64,000 nucleotides of DNA. Origin: Charina bottae (taxonomy: Eukaryota; Chordata; Lepidosauria; Squamata; Charinaidae). The notes below the pieces were generated by a model, which saw nothing but the letters and a program-made list of their open reading frames with translations, searched no databases and was not told the DNA's origin. A program made the position numbers and the translations under genes. Of the stretch, positions 12,780 through 25,091 are shown piece after piece. Within the stretch, counting starts at the first letter, position 1. Each line of letters starts with the position of its first letter. The stretch covers positions 82,021,798 through 82,085,797 of the forward strand of contig JALMGJ010000004.1 of assembly GCA_023362775.1 (NCBI GenBank), read 5' to 3'.

Positions 12780-15700
12780 CTATTAATTAGAAATACATAT
12801 AAAAAGTCACAGGGGAATTTGTATTCACCATAAATAGATTTGAATAAAGATAATGTGGTGATAAAAGGTACCCCCCTATACACATTTAAGCTGTATCCAC
12901 TACCAAACCTGCTATGCTCCCCCCCCCATACATATGAACTGATTAAAGTGCCCTTGTAAGAAAGCATTCATAGCAGCTAAACTGACCCTGAGCGGTGACA
13001 GAGAGAAGAATCTGCCAGGAACCTGTGGCACAGTAAACCAAACTGTTTCTATTCACTGACCATATCTCAGAGATAGTGTGGCTAGAATGCTGACCTAGAG
13101 GAAGGGATAAATAGTAATAAGGTCACAAGGATAGGTTTATCTAGAACATTCCAACATCACTCTGTAATTTCCACTGTGTCTGCCTTTTTCCTTTGTCTTG
13201 TCTTTGCATTGTAGTAGGCCAAAGGTACATAAATGCTGGTTCTGCTTTTGCTCATGGCTGTTCAGCAAAGTGCCACAGCTTTGCTGGGAACCCAGTATAT
13301 ATACTGTTTATTGATTACATACTAAATAAAATTATGTTGTATCTTCAAAGTGACTTGGTTGCTTTAGGTGAGCCAGGTTTTGGCTACAACAATACATATT
13401 CTTCATTTGTTGTCTAATGTTGGAGTTGTTCAGAAGTACAATATGGAATATTCAAGAAAAAAGCATCCTAAAGCATACCCAACATCAGAATTTTATATGT
13501 CTGATTTAACATTGTTACACAGTACCAGAAACAGTGGTAATATTACCATTTCCAAAATAAAACCTAACATTCAGAGCAGTTTAGATATGCAGTCAAATCA
13601 AATGTTCATGCTTTTCTTGGATGCTTCTATGAACAGTGTTTTTTTTTGTCCAATTTTTATCAAGAGTTTTGAAAAGAGGATAAAAACTAATAAGAACTAA
13701 TATAAAGTAAAGAAAATAAAGAAAGGAAAAAAGAAGAAAGAAGAAAAAGACAAAAAGTGCAAAAAGAAAGGATGAAAAGAAATTGAAAGAAGTAGCTTTT
13801 GATTTTCTTTGCCACAAATATAACTACGATTACAAAATTACCTTTTACTCTATGGTTACAAAAAGAAAAGTTCTCTTTTTTTCTATTATCTATTTTTTCT
13901 AATCTTCAAAGCCATAAATCATAAGATCATGTGAATGGTATTAAAACAAACCATTTCATATAATCTTCCAAGATGGAAGATGGAGATCACACTAACTAGC
14001 AATAGCCTAAAGCTGATGCAGTAAAGCACAATTTGTAGCAAGTGCTTATCAGGCATTAAGGTATATACATAACTGCCCTAGGGTGTGGCTAGCATCCATT
14101 TGGTATGAGGTCAATCCTACTTCTTTCCACACTTCTCTGAAAATATGAGATCTCCTGAACAAAAAGTATATACTAAAAATGTGTGCTTAAATAATTTTTA
14201 GCAGTAGGTTGGAGATATATTTGACAAGAAACTTATGGACTCACTGAACTTCACCCCTGTTTTACATTAAGTGCTCACCAAATACATGTCACTTTCTTCT
14301 ATTTTACCTTTTAATTAATTTGTTTTCCTATCTGGTGCACAAAGAAAGTTGGGGGGGGGGGTGGAATATCTGTTGCAGTGAACATTTAAGCATAATTTCT
14401 GTAAAGAGCTTTATTCAATTGAGCTTGCTGACTGTTCTCAAATTGTGCAATTCCCATAGCTATAATCATTAATACATGCACGCACTAGATTATTATTAGT
14501 TAATCCCATTGTCTAGGGCAATTGTTTGGAGTATTTTGTTGGTCTATGTTTTGAGTCATCTAGCTTGGTAGTAGTTCTAAGGAGTCATTTTGAGGGAAGA
14601 AATAATTGAACATGCATTCTCTGTTAATATGGTGATTATTTTTAAAATAGAGCCTACGTGGGTGTTGAGCCTACATGGTAGTTGAAGCATCTGACAGCAA
14701 AAACTCACCAGAAATAATTACTGAATACTGAATTCTTATTCTGAGAAGTTTAAAGGTACATGTAATCAGAGAGCAGATTTATTACACAGAGGCAAACATG
14801 TGAAACTTCCAATAACATGTGATAGGTTTACTGCTAACTTAGTGAATATGGTAACAGTTACAGGCTGGACTTAATAACTGGAGGTCAGTAACTGCCAGTT
14901 GTGAGGAAGGACACCCTACAAGTACAGTTTTCTGAATGAACTTCAACTTACTACTAAGTGGAAAATGAGATTGTACATAGTTATCATAAATATAATTATT
15001 AGTTATTATTCTACCTTCTGTCTTGGGAATTTGGACAGGAAGTAGTTAATGAAGACTTAAAATTGGACAAGCCTGTTGGACAGATGTTCCTATCCCTTTC
15101 TTTAAAAAATTGCTGGTTAAATAGCCAGTGATTGTTCTTACTAAATAGCATGGCAATATCTAGAAATAATAGTCCATGAGATGGATTGTGCTCTGTCCCA
15201 CTTTATGCTTGCAGCATGAATTCCAAATTTGTGAAGTCAATTATAAGAAAGGTACAGTGGAAATTGTCTCCTGCACTTGTCCTTTTGACTGTGTCAGCTC
15301 AGTCAGTAGGAGCAAAGATGTCCTTACATAGTTCTGGCCACAGCTGATTTACTCTCTGGAGGGTCTTCACAGGAGTAGAGAGGAACGCCCCCCCCCCCAG
15401 AAATAACAGTGAAGAAAGTTTACTCCTCCTCCTATCAACTTATGCTTGGCCCTCTTCATCACGTTGCTGCCATTCATTAGTTCTGCACACATGTACATAG
15501 CTATACAACCAAGTCTCCAAACCTGTCAAGTCTCCAATCAAGTGGCATAATGAAGGAAACACTGTGGTGTCATGATGGGTTGGAAACATGGCAGGATCTC
15601 ACACTGTTTCTCTCAATGTGCTACTTGCTAAGAGATAACCCACTGATGAAATTTATCCTCTCTATGGGTTTGACATGCTGCCTACATGAACTAGCTAAAG

Positions 15701-17280
15701 AGAAGGATGAAAAATTACCCATCACATTAGGGAAGGCTAATATTAGGGCTATATTATGGAAGGCTACTATATAGGATCTGTTGTAGCTGTGGAACCTCAC
15801 ATTTAAACATGATATAAAATCTTGTTTAAATTAAACCAATTTTATGCCAGCCAATTACAGCCCAAAATGAGAAATTATATTTTTTAATGGCACTTCATGT
15901 ACAAAAAACTAGATATTTGCTATCCATTATGAAACTAGCTAATCTTCTGCTAACTACTATGAACCCAATTAAGAGTGGATGTCATAATGAGAGCCATACA
16001 ATTACTATTAAGCAGTTGAATTATGTGGAAAAAATTGTATCCTCAGAATTTCCCTTTTATTGTTGAAAATCAAAGCCAAATTCATTTGTAGTGCAATAAT
16101 CTCTTTCCATAATGATGAAATTATTTTTTATAATTTATGGTAAAATAAATTTAGTTTAACCATTTTGCTTATACAATATGCAGAATATCTACAACCTATC
16201 AAGCTCATTATCCAATGACTTTACAGACTGAATGAGTTAGTATGTAATGGTCTACAAAATCCAATGAAAAAGATCTATTTCCTCTGGCAGGTAAAGTAAA
16301 TTGTTAGGGAGGCAAATATTACCCAGTGATGCCACTCATAAACTTGAAGTTCCTTAAAACAGAAATGAATCAGTTGCTGACAATATCTTGCCCCATCAGG
16401 TTTATACATTCATTAACCTATATTATGCAAGTCATATTTCTAACAAACAAATTTAATCAGAGGCAAAGGGTCCTCCTAGACACGTGTGCATTAAGATTGT
16501 AGCCTAAAAGCTGTTCTTGGATTGCTTTTCTCAAAATAACATGCACTGAATTTGATATTATAAAATTGTTGTTCTAAATATAATCTTTTGTCAGTAAAGA
16601 TTTATAAGCAAGCCGCTAATTATAAACATAGATTAAAAATCAGTTCATAAACTAAGCCATAAAAATTATATTTTTTATATAACTTATATTTATATCATTA
16701 AGAAACAGTGCACAGAGACAAAGCAGTGTAACACAAGCCTGTCAGTAATTCTAAACAACATTAACTATTGAACTCAAAGGGTGAATCTCCCTGTCTCCTG
16801 AAGGGAAGAGGGCTCTGAACTTGCATAGACTTGTCTCACCTACAATATACTGAGCAGTCTTGTTAAAACACAGCATATACCTAAACCATCTAACTCTGAT
16901 AAATATGCCCTGTATAACCATCTTTGTATAGCAACTTTTCTTATTTTCTTCTGGGCTTTTTCACCCCTCCTTTTGGGTTAAACTCTTGCTAGTAATATGA
17001 CCATTGCCATTGTGTAAGAAAAGGAAACAGGATTCTTAAATGGACAGTACCTAAGGGTATGTGTGAGAAAGTGAAGTAACTATCCCAAAAACTGATAAGA
17101 AGTCATATTCCAGTCATTATCTTACAATGGTTTAAACAAAGGATAGATGAAACAGTGATATCTACTGTTTCAAGCTTCTGAGTGCTTTATTAATGCTGCA
17201 CTCAGAAATGAAGATTACACAAGTGCAGGCATTAGCAATAAGTTGATCTGTCTTTCTGCCAGCAGAGGGAGAACTTGTTT
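12780..17280. other. Unassigned AT-rich region
   Basis: These 4.5 kb hold no recognised gene. Small items are a C run at about 12908-12917, a G run near 14351, a C run near 15388, and a perfect 9-bp inverted repeat TGAAACAGT/ACTGTTTCA at about 17149-17173. The 74-codon frame at 15550-15774 matches nothing I know and its start is not convincing. Confidence 0.4.
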
Positions 17281-17281
17281 A

Positions 17282-18316
17282 TTGGATCACAACAAACTGT
17301 GGCAAAGTCTTAAAGAGATGGGAGTACCAGACCACCTTACCTGTCTCCTGAGAAACCTGTATGTGGGTCAAGAAGCAACAGTTAGAACCGGACATGGAAC
17401 AACTGACTGGTTCAAAATTGGGAAAGGAGTACGACAAGGCTGTATATTATCACCCTGCTTATTTAACTTATATGCAGAGTACATCATGAGAAATGCCGGG
17501 CTGGATGAATCACAAGCCGGAGTTAAGATTGCCAGGAGAAATATCAACAACCTCAGATATGCAGACGATACCACCCTAATGGCAGAAAGTGAAGAGGAAC
17601 TAAAGAGCCTCTTGATGAGGGTGAAAGGGTCGAGTGCAAAAGCTGGCTTGAAACTCAACATTAAAAAAACCCAGATCATGGCATCTGGTCCCATCACTTC
17701 CTGGCAAATAGAAGGGGAAGAAATGGAAGCAGTGACAGATTTTATTTTCCTGGGCTCCAAGATCACCGCAGACGGTGACTGCAGCCATGAAATTAAAAGA
17801 TGCTTGCTCCTTGGGAGGAAAGCTATGGCAAACCTAGACAGCATATTAAAAAGCAGAGACATCACCTTGCCGACAAAGGTCCGTATAGTTAAAGCTATGG
17901 TTTTTCCAGTAGTAATGTATGGCTGTGAGAGTTGGACCATAAGGAAGGCTGAGCGCCGAAGAATTGATGCTTTCAAACTGTGGTGCTGGAGAAGACTCTT
18001 GAGAGTCCCTTGGATTGCAAGGAGGTCAAACCAGTCAATCCTAAAGGAAATCAACCCTGACTGCTCATTGGAAGGACAGATGCTGAAGCTGAAGCTCAAA
18101 TACTTTGGCCACCTAACGTGAAGAGAGGACTCCCTGGAAAAGACCCTGATGCTGGGAAAGACTGAAGGCAAAAGGAGAAGGGGACGGCAGAGGATGAGAT
18201 GGTTAGATAGCATCACCGATGTAATGAACATGAATTTGAGTAAACTCCGAGAGACAGTGGAGGACAGGAAGGCCTGGCGTGCTATGGTCCATGAGGTCAC
18301 GAAGAGTCGGACATGA
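17282..18316 (+). pseudogene. Bov-B reverse transcriptase C-terminal two-thirds, one nonsense codon
   Basis: The frame is open from 17282 to a TGA at 18119-18121, then continues in the same frame to a natural stop at 18314-18316. The first part includes GKGVRQGCILSPCLFN and the catalytic YADDTTLM. The part after the TGA reads on as EDSLEKTLMLGK and ends KSRT. The expected residue at the TGA is Arg, so a CGA to TGA change fits ordinary CpG decay. Apart from truncation, this single stop is the only lesion I see in the frame, so the copy is much better preserved than the one at 1572-4798. Confidence 0.85.
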
Positions 18317-18350
18317 CTAAACGACTGAACAACAACAACAACAACAACAT
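17282..18350 (+). mobile_element. 5'-truncated Bov-B LINE
   Basis: This copy starts abruptly within the reverse transcriptase at the codons for DHNKLW and runs to the Bov-B 3' end, closing with an (AAC)n tail at about 18331-18348. 5' truncation is usual for target-primed insertion. The left flank CTTGTTTA (about 17273) and right flank CTAGTTTA (about 18353) look like an 8-bp target duplication with one mismatch. It lies in the opposite orientation to the full-length copy at 1572-4798. Confidence 0.9.
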
Positions 18351-19100
18351 ATGCTAGTTTAGACAGAGCTGTAAGCAATTCTTCAATGCCTTCATTTCTT
18401 CTTTCCTGCTCTTCAGCTTTGGCTAGGAATGTGTGTTCTTTTATATGGTTTTCAGCTAGCTCATTGTCCAAAACTAATTTATTTCCTTCTATTCTACCCA
18501 CACCTCCCTTCTGAACACATTGATTCCACTCTGTCTACAAGCAGCCTCCTTTCACCTCCTACAGTTTCTACCTTGAGCTACCATCTCTGAAGATCCTACA
18601 ATTGAGCTATTTATCTTAACAAAGTTAATCTTTCATTAGGTGGTTTGCACAAATATATAAGATATAACTAGTTATTATTGTTTTGTACAGTATCTATATA
18701 AAGATATAAAGATATTAGATACTCTAATTTATCAGTGATATCAGTACTTGAACTTAGGAGAATCCAGATCTGTCTATAGGGATAATGCCTGCATAAGGCC
18801 TTTGCATCTTGAAGAAAATAGTGAATTTCTAATTTCATAGTTAAAAATGACCCTGGGCACTACAAATAGGCATTTTCTGAAGTAGCCAGGAGAGACACCT
18901 CTGATCCTTGGAATGCATAGGCATTAAGAGCACATGTTATGTAACTTTCTTGTTTCCATACTTGTTTTCATCTCTCTATTGAACAGACTTCTGTGATGGG
19001 ACATCTGCCTTAGGATCTGCCCTGCTGCCATCAATAAGCAGGATTCACTGCCATTGAGAGAACATTATACTACCATAATTTGTATGTGATTAAAATAAAA
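18351..19100. other. Unassigned stretch
   Basis: No coding or repeat family is recognised between the Bov-B tail and the MITE. Confidence 0.4.
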
Positions 19101-19104
19101 TCTA

Positions 19105-19630
19105 CAGGTAGTCCTCGGGTTATGACCACTCGTTCAGTGACCGTTCAAAGTTATGTCAGCACTAAACAAGGGGGACTTACGACCAGTTTGTAAGTGGCTG
19201 TTGCAGCGTCGTCCCCCCCTGGGTCACATGATCACGGTTCACATGCTTGGCAACCAGCTTGCAATTATGATGACTGCAGCATCCCACAGTCACGTAATCA
19301 CCATTTGTGACCTTCCCTGCCAGCTTCTCACAAGCAAAGTCAATGGGGAAGCCGGTAGGAGGTTGCAAGTTACTCCCACTCCTGCTGCTTTTTCGCCTGC
19401 CTGCCTATGGCTCCCATGCATCCACCCACAGTTGTCACCCACAGTGCTCACCAGCTGGCCTGCTGGCCTGGGACTCCTGACTCTTCCCACGTCATGGTCA
19501 TGTGAGGTCCTCAGTTAATGACCCACACAGTCCTGGGGTTAAAATGGCATGTGTTGTCACACTTTACGACTACATCACTTAGCAATGGAAATTCCAGTCC
19601 CAACTGCCATTGTAATCCTAGGACTACATG
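19105..19630. mobile_element. Palindromic Tc1/mariner-type MITE
   Basis: The left terminus CAGGTAGTCCTCGGG follows a TA at 19103-19104. The right terminus ends GTAATCCTAGGACTACATG, an imperfect inverted copy, followed by CA where TA is expected. Internal halves repeat phrases in both orientations (CACATGATC, TTATGACC, ACTTACGACC), as expected of a foldback element. There is no transposase. A second partial copy lies at 41930-42224. Placement in the Tigger/pogo branch rests on the TIR style and TA target and is inference. Confidence 0.7.
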
Positions 19631-19819
19631 CATTTCGTTTCTCTAATTGTGACTCAAATCCATCCAAAGAACATGTGACTGTGCAAGTGATGTGCAAGCC
19701 ATGAGAACACCCATCTCCAAAGATATATTGGGTGACAATCCCATAGGAATGAGACCTGGAGGGAATTTATTTTATTTTATCTGGTTGGACAGGCAGATTA
19801 ATATAGGAGAAGGTAACCA

Positions 19820-20204
19820 GTTCAAAGCCATTTACGGCCTTAAAGATGACAACAAGCACCATGAATCACACCCAGTAGCTAACTTGTAACCTATGCAGCT
19901 CCTAAAGCAGTGGAGTCACCAGAGTATAATGATATAATTACAGTAGTCCAAATGCAAAGTGACTAGCATGTAAATGACTGAGAGCAGGTCATCTCAATCC
20001 AGGAAAGTCACAATTGGCACACTAGATATAGCTGTGCAAAAGCCCTCCTAGCCACAGTTGCTACCTGTTCCTCAAGCAGAAGGTGTGAGTCTAGGAGAAA
20101 CCCCAAATTGTGGACCACTTTTGAGTGGGGAAGTATAACCTCTTCAGTGTCAAAGATGGACTCCAATTGACAGTTACCCCCAGCAACATTCCAAACCACC
20201 AAAT
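19820..20204 (-). mobile_element. CR1/L2-type LINE fragment
   Basis: The minus strand reads as the C-terminal part of the same reverse transcriptase as at 1-1345. The phrase LLLEEQVATVARRAFAQLY lies around 20030-20090, and the sequence continues toward a 3' part with phrases of the FKA-L-G type. It is heavily mutated. It ends at a 17-bp G run (20205-20221). Confidence 0.75.
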
Positions 20205-20221
20205 GGGGGGGGGGGGGGGGG
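20205..20221. repeat. G17 homopolymer
   Basis: Seventeen consecutive G bases are seen on the plus strand. The length may be uncertain in an assembly. Confidence 0.9.
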
Positions 20222-20540
20222 TCATAACTTTGTGAATTTCAACACATGCTGAAACCCAGCCTATATCCACACTTCTACAAACACTCCAGTTGTAGTGCCA
20301 TGACAGAAAAAAAATAATGGTTATATAATTTGGGTAACCTAGATTAAAAAGAAGATTAAAAAGTTGACAAAAGAGAAGACATGTCCATAAAATGTGCATA
20401 TGATTTTGTACATGTACATGTATACATATATGTATATCTATATCATCTATCTGTGTATAAGGCTTCTTGGAAACTTTTTTCAAAATAATTTAATTTAATG
20501 TCTGGAGTAGCACTTTGAGATGGAGTTGAGTCATAATAAT

Positions 20541-20594
20541 CTCTCTCTTTCTCTCTCTGTGTGGCGTGTGTGTGTGTGTGTGTGTGTGTGTGTC
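20541..20594. repeat. (CT)n then (GT)n microsatellite
   Basis: A CT-rich tract passes into about fifteen GT units. This is seen directly. Confidence 0.9.
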
Positions 20595-21092
20595 TGTTTT
20601 TAAACTGTAGAGATGAAGCTAGCCCCAGGAATATGAAACTGCTCTATTGACATTTTTCTTAAGTTAAAGATATAACAACTTTTGTTTCCATTTTTTTTTT
20701 TTTACTGCCTTGGCAGTAACAACTAATTTCTTATGCGTTCAAGGTGGGAGATCATGCAGTTTAGAAAAGAGTAACATCAGTTCTGCTGAATAGTATTTAT
20801 GGATGACCCAATTGTTTTCCAGCAACAGAAAGCCATATTTTATTCTATTTAGCCTTGCCCTTAGGCATTATCATAATTGTAATTTTCATTCTTTTTATGC
20901 ACAATATCCAGTTTTGCTTTATCTTCCTGAAACATCTCCTTCTTTTACCTAGCCATCTTTTTTATTATCTCATTCAATTGATTCTTGAAATGCCCAATGC
21001 TTCAACTACTTTAAATTGCTTATTTTATAAGCCCCTGCCCCAGGACACAGCATCATCCACTGCATATATAAAGCTACAATATTTGAAAACTA

Positions 21093-21134
21093 AGATATAG
21101 ATATAGATATAGATATACACAGAGAGAGAGAGAG
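21093..21134. repeat. (GATATA)n then (GA)n microsatellite
   Basis: Four GATATA-type units are followed by about seven GA units. Confidence 0.85.
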
Positions 21135-22253
21135 TCTGTTTTGGAGATTAATCCAAAATCATATTGAATAATCAATTATTTGAAAGAATGAAGAGAAGGA
21201 TATCAACAATATGTTCATTTAGTGCATTGATGGTTACCAGCACATTTCTCGGATTCAATTTTACTGTATAATGTTTCTACATTACAAGGGAAATAACTTG
21301 CAAATACAGCATGGCAAATTAATATGTCCAGCTCTTCAGAACTATTAGGGAATAAATGAGCTTCTTTGTCTTGATCAGACTTGTGAATGGAAGAATAACC
21401 CATATTAGAAGATAGTGTACTGCTGTTTCAAATATTAATTTAATAATTTCTCAAAGTCTGAGAACTTCATCTGATATTACTTTTAGTAGTGATGGCATCA
21501 TCTTCAAAGAAAGATAACTTTTGCAAATCAGAAAGGCAAACAAAGATAGACTTTTTATTTTAAAAAATGCAAATTTATGTGAGTACAAATTCAGTATAAA
21601 TCTACATATCTAATTTTTTTTCCAGAAAGCTTTACTTCATAAAGGTGTATCCTTGCCATTTATAGCACTTAGAAATATTTTGATGTGAACAGCCAGGATT
21701 GAGCTGTCTGCTACCTTAATTTCCACGAAATTGTCCTCATGTGCTACATGGGCCACCTCAATTCAACATAAATGAATATGGCAGAAGGGGAGTCTTAACT
21801 TGTTCGCAGTTCTCAGCTTGTAATGATGAAATGTGGGGTTGGGGGAGAGAAGGAAAAACAACCTTGGAAATTGATAGTGTGAACACAATGGGTGTGGAGA
21901 AGAAACAGAGAAATTCTGGCTACTCTGGCAGATCTTTAAAAGTGATGAAGCAGCCAGAGATTTTACTTTGGGAAATATCCTGTGATAGGTAGGGTTGACC
22001 TTCCCTGGTTATGTTCATATATACATATATTTATGTAAAAATAGAAATAATACTGTAAAATGTGTATAAAGACCAAAATTCTGACAATTTTAAAACCTAT
22101 CAAGGATTTCAGATAAGGAAGATAACATCAAATGTCTCAAAAATGTAGAAAAGAAAATCTGACATTCATAGGTGTTTTCAGGGGGAGTAAAGTACAGGAA
22201 AATGACAAAAACATTATTGCAGCATTGCAAAGAGTTCTGATCCATATATATAC

Positions 22254-22279
22254 TGTGTGTGTGTGTGTATGTGTGTGTG
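22254..22279. repeat. Interrupted (GT)n microsatellite
   Basis: GT units with one TA interruption are seen directly. Confidence 0.85.
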
Positions 22280-22689
22280 AAAATGGGGCAGTACTTGTGG
22301 TACATCATTGCTCCTGCAGATATCTCTGCTGAGATTCAGCATGATTTGTACTCAAACTCCTTAAGTGCTTTCTTTAAAAAATATTTCCCACTTCCAAGAT
22401 GTAGAAATGAACATAATTCAACAGAAATATGAAACCGAATTAGATCATGCCTGTACCTTCAATAATCCAGCTGGAGAAGAAGTTAAAAAGTTTTATTAAT
22501 TCAATGAAATAGCACATAAACAATTCATACAACCTGTCAAACTATAAAAACTTCCTAATAATGGAAAATTGAAAGAAAATTAGTAAAATTAGTAAATACT
22601 AAAGTAATCATTATGCAAGAAAGTATTAATGGTTTGAAATTTAAATTATAATCACACCTTCCCCCCTTTAAGTTATATATCCAGTGTTT

Positions 22690-23165
22690 ATTTCTGAGAC
22701 ATGGCCGAATGCCGTGTTCGAATGCCTGACCATTGTCTTCCAAACCAGCTACTTTACTCCCAACTTAAGAATGGAAAATGGAACATTGGTGGACAGTAAA
22801 AGAGATTGAAAGATGTTCTCAAAGCTAATTAAAAAATAATAATATCAGCACTGAGAACTGGGAAACTCTAACTCATGAGCTTTTAAATTGGAGGTCAGCC
22901 TTTATTAAAGGCACTACGGACTTTGAAGAAGCATGAGTACAGGGCGAAAAGGAGAAACGAGCTAAGAGGAAGGCACATCAAGCAAACCCTCATTGTGACC
23001 ATATTCCATCTGGAAACCTATGCCCTCATTGTGGGAGGTTGTGCTGATCCAGAATTGGCCTTCATAGCCACTTACGGATCCATTGTTAAGATTTTAATCC
23101 TGGAAGACAATCTTACTCGGCTACGAGGGATCGCCAAGAGAGACAGATTTGAGGACAAAACAGGA
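22690..23165 (+). pseudogene. C-terminal remnant of an unclassified LINE endonuclease-reverse transcriptase
   Basis: Translation near 22710-22820 gives RMPDHCLPNQLLYSQLK followed by a GGQ-KR-KDVLK pattern, with in-frame stops. This is the region after the reverse transcriptase in many RTE-like and related LINE proteins. About 22870-23010 continues with a K/R-rich stretch (KKHEYRAKRRNELRGR) and weak traces of a terminal zinc-finger region. The 3' end carries the CTGGAAGACAATCTTACTCG motif at 23100-23119, shared with the fragment at 12698-12768. I cannot name the family. Confidence 0.6.
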
Positions 23166-23762
23166 AAGACTAGATATATTAAGTTTTTCCAAAAAAATCT
23201 AGTTCAAATTCAATTAAATATAAATTACAAGCTTTTGTTTTGTACCATCTCACAATCCAAATAAAGTAATGACTTTCTAAAAACAATTATGTATGAAAAC
23301 CTTGTATTCAGCTAACAAAGAAGGTTAGCCTTCTTCCATGTGTCCCAGCTTTCTACTCTATATCTAGGGAAATATTTGTATGTGAGGGTCACAGCCAAAA
23401 CTTTTTGAGTGTATGTAAAAAACACCTGGCCTAAATGCACCATCTCAGAAACATTGTTTGAAATCTTTTATGTTCATAAAATGAATTGATTAAATGAATG
23501 TGTATATGTTTCTGCTGGCTGAACATGGGTGCTGATTGGAGAGAACAATAGATTGGATGCAAATATGTAAGGGACTAAGTTAACATACACAACTGTATCT
23601 TACATTTAATTTCAAACTCTTATGCATTCAAGCAAACAGGATTTATACCTGTTAAATATCTAGTTGCCATAAGCATTATAGTAATATACTGTACTTCTGA
23701 TATTCCTAGTGACTTTGTAAGCTGTTTGATGGCAGTCTAGAAAACCAAATCACTTTTCAAAA
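23166..23762. other. Unassigned AT-rich stretch
   Basis: Nothing is recognised in this interval. Confidence 0.4.
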
Positions 23763-23764
23763 TC

Positions 23765-23809
<45 letters not shown>

Positions 23810-24545
23810 TTATATTTATATCACTGCCCATCTCCCCCAAAAGGGGACTCTGGGAGGTTTACAATAAAATAATCCGTTAAAACCATATAAAACAACATTG
23901 CACTCTCACAAACATTAACATAAAATAAATAGTATAGAATCCACTGATGGTCAGAATGTGTTCGATAGGGAGGGCTCTATGTTTCAAGCAACCCCCAGGA
24001 GGAAATGGTACCCCCTCCTTCTCAGGCAAGGCGGCAAAACCAGGTCTTCAAACTCTTTTGGAAGGCTGGGAGTGAAGGGGCCCTCCTCACCTCTGGGGGC
24101 AGAATATTCCAAAGGGCAGGTTCCACTGCAGAGAAAGCTTGCCTCCTGGACCCTGTCAGATGAAATTCCCTTGTCAACTGGGTCCATAGCATGCTCTCTC
24201 TGCAAGACCAGGTGGAGCTGGTCAATGTTATGGGGATGAGATGGTCCTTCAGGTAACCTGGTCCTATGCCATGTAGGGCTTTAAAGGTGATAACCAACAC
24301 CTTGAATTGGACCCAGAAGCAAACTGGTACCCAGTGCAGCTCACGCAGCAGTGGTGTTATATGTGCCGATCTTGAGGCACCAATAACTGCTCACGCGGCC
24401 GCATTTTGGACCAGCTGAAGCTTCCGGATACTTTTCAAGGGTAGTCCCATATAGAGCACATTGCAATAGTCTATATGGGAGATGACAAGGGCATGAGTGA
24501 CTGTTTGGAGGGCCCCTCGATCCAAGGGCCTCGATTATCATGTTT
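23763..24545 (-). mobile_element. CR1/L2-type LINE 3' end with (TTTA)n tail
   Basis: The minus strand has the C-terminal coding end (LVITFKALHGIGPGYLKDHL at about 24300-24240) and the 3' UTR, then an (AAAT)n tail that appears on the plus strand as (ATTT)n at 23766-23811. It is the longest of the secondary copies and shows that this family ends in a TTTA-type microsatellite. It is truncated before the reverse transcriptase core. Confidence 0.85.
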
Positions 24546-24669
24546 GGCTTCAGATGATTTCAATATAATTCATTTTACAATATGATTTTGGCTGTAAACT
24601 ATAGGACTGACAAGTCAGTAGTAATGAGCACGATCCATTAAATGTCTTTGATATTTTCCTTTTTTGCAA

Positions 24670-24670
<1 letters not shown>

Positions 24671-24705
<35 letters not shown>
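24671..24705. repeat. (ATT)n microsatellite
   Basis: About twelve ATT units are seen directly. Confidence 0.9.
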
Positions 24706-24707
<2 letters not shown>

Positions 24708-24733
24708 ATTATATATCTATGTTACCCTATAGG

Positions 24734-25086
24734 TGTAACAATTGCTAGGCTTAAACTTCAAATGAGTCAACTTCACTCAGTTTCATTGTAGAAAAAGAAA
24801 GTTGTTTAATTGAAGCAAGATACAAGAATCACAGGGAAAGCTGCAGCTGGCAAAAATGGTGCGAAGCCTCTAATTAAAACATTCCCTTGGTGAGCTCACA
24901 TCCCCCCTCCCCACACCTGGCTCAGGCAGTTCCCAGAGTCTGCTGCTCGCTGTCTGGCTCCATCCCCCCTCCCATCCCATAAACAAGTTTGACACTTGGC
25001 TCTCTCTCTAGTGGGAAGCGGCAAGCGCTGCTGGTGGGAAGTGGCAACCAAATGCACTAAGTTCATTTGGTTGCGTGATCCTGACA
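24734..25086 (-). mobile_element. Solo LTR with 5-bp target duplication
   Basis: The 353-bp unit starts TGTAACA and ends CTGACA on the plus strand, so the termini are TG...CA. A perfect 5-bp duplication ATAGG flanks it (24729-24733 and 25087-25091). On the minus strand it reads TGTCAGGATC... and has an ATTAAA-type signal near its 3' third, which favours minus orientation. Near the U3 start is an 11-bp perfect hairpin (GCAACCAAATG with CATTTGGTTGC). Neither PBS nor internal sequence remains, as expected after LTR-LTR recombination. A 5-bp duplication fits Ty3/gypsy, copia or some ERVs. The family is unknown. Confidence 0.8.
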
Positions 25087-25091
25087 ATAGG

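Larger units (their letters stand above)
20222..22650. other. Unassigned region with microsatellites
   Basis: No gene is recognised. It contains (CT)n/(GT)n at 20541-20594, (GATATA)n/(GA)n at 21093-21134 and an interrupted (GT)n at 22254-22279. Short open frames have no recognisable domain. Confidence 0.45.

Noticed and set aside
13290..13400. TATATATA followed by AATAAA, LTR-like
   Set aside because: The spacing is too short for an R region and no TG...CA boundaries with duplication were found.
15550..15774. 74-codon open frame
   Set aside because: No domain, no splice context and AT-rich surroundings. Expected by chance in 64 kb.
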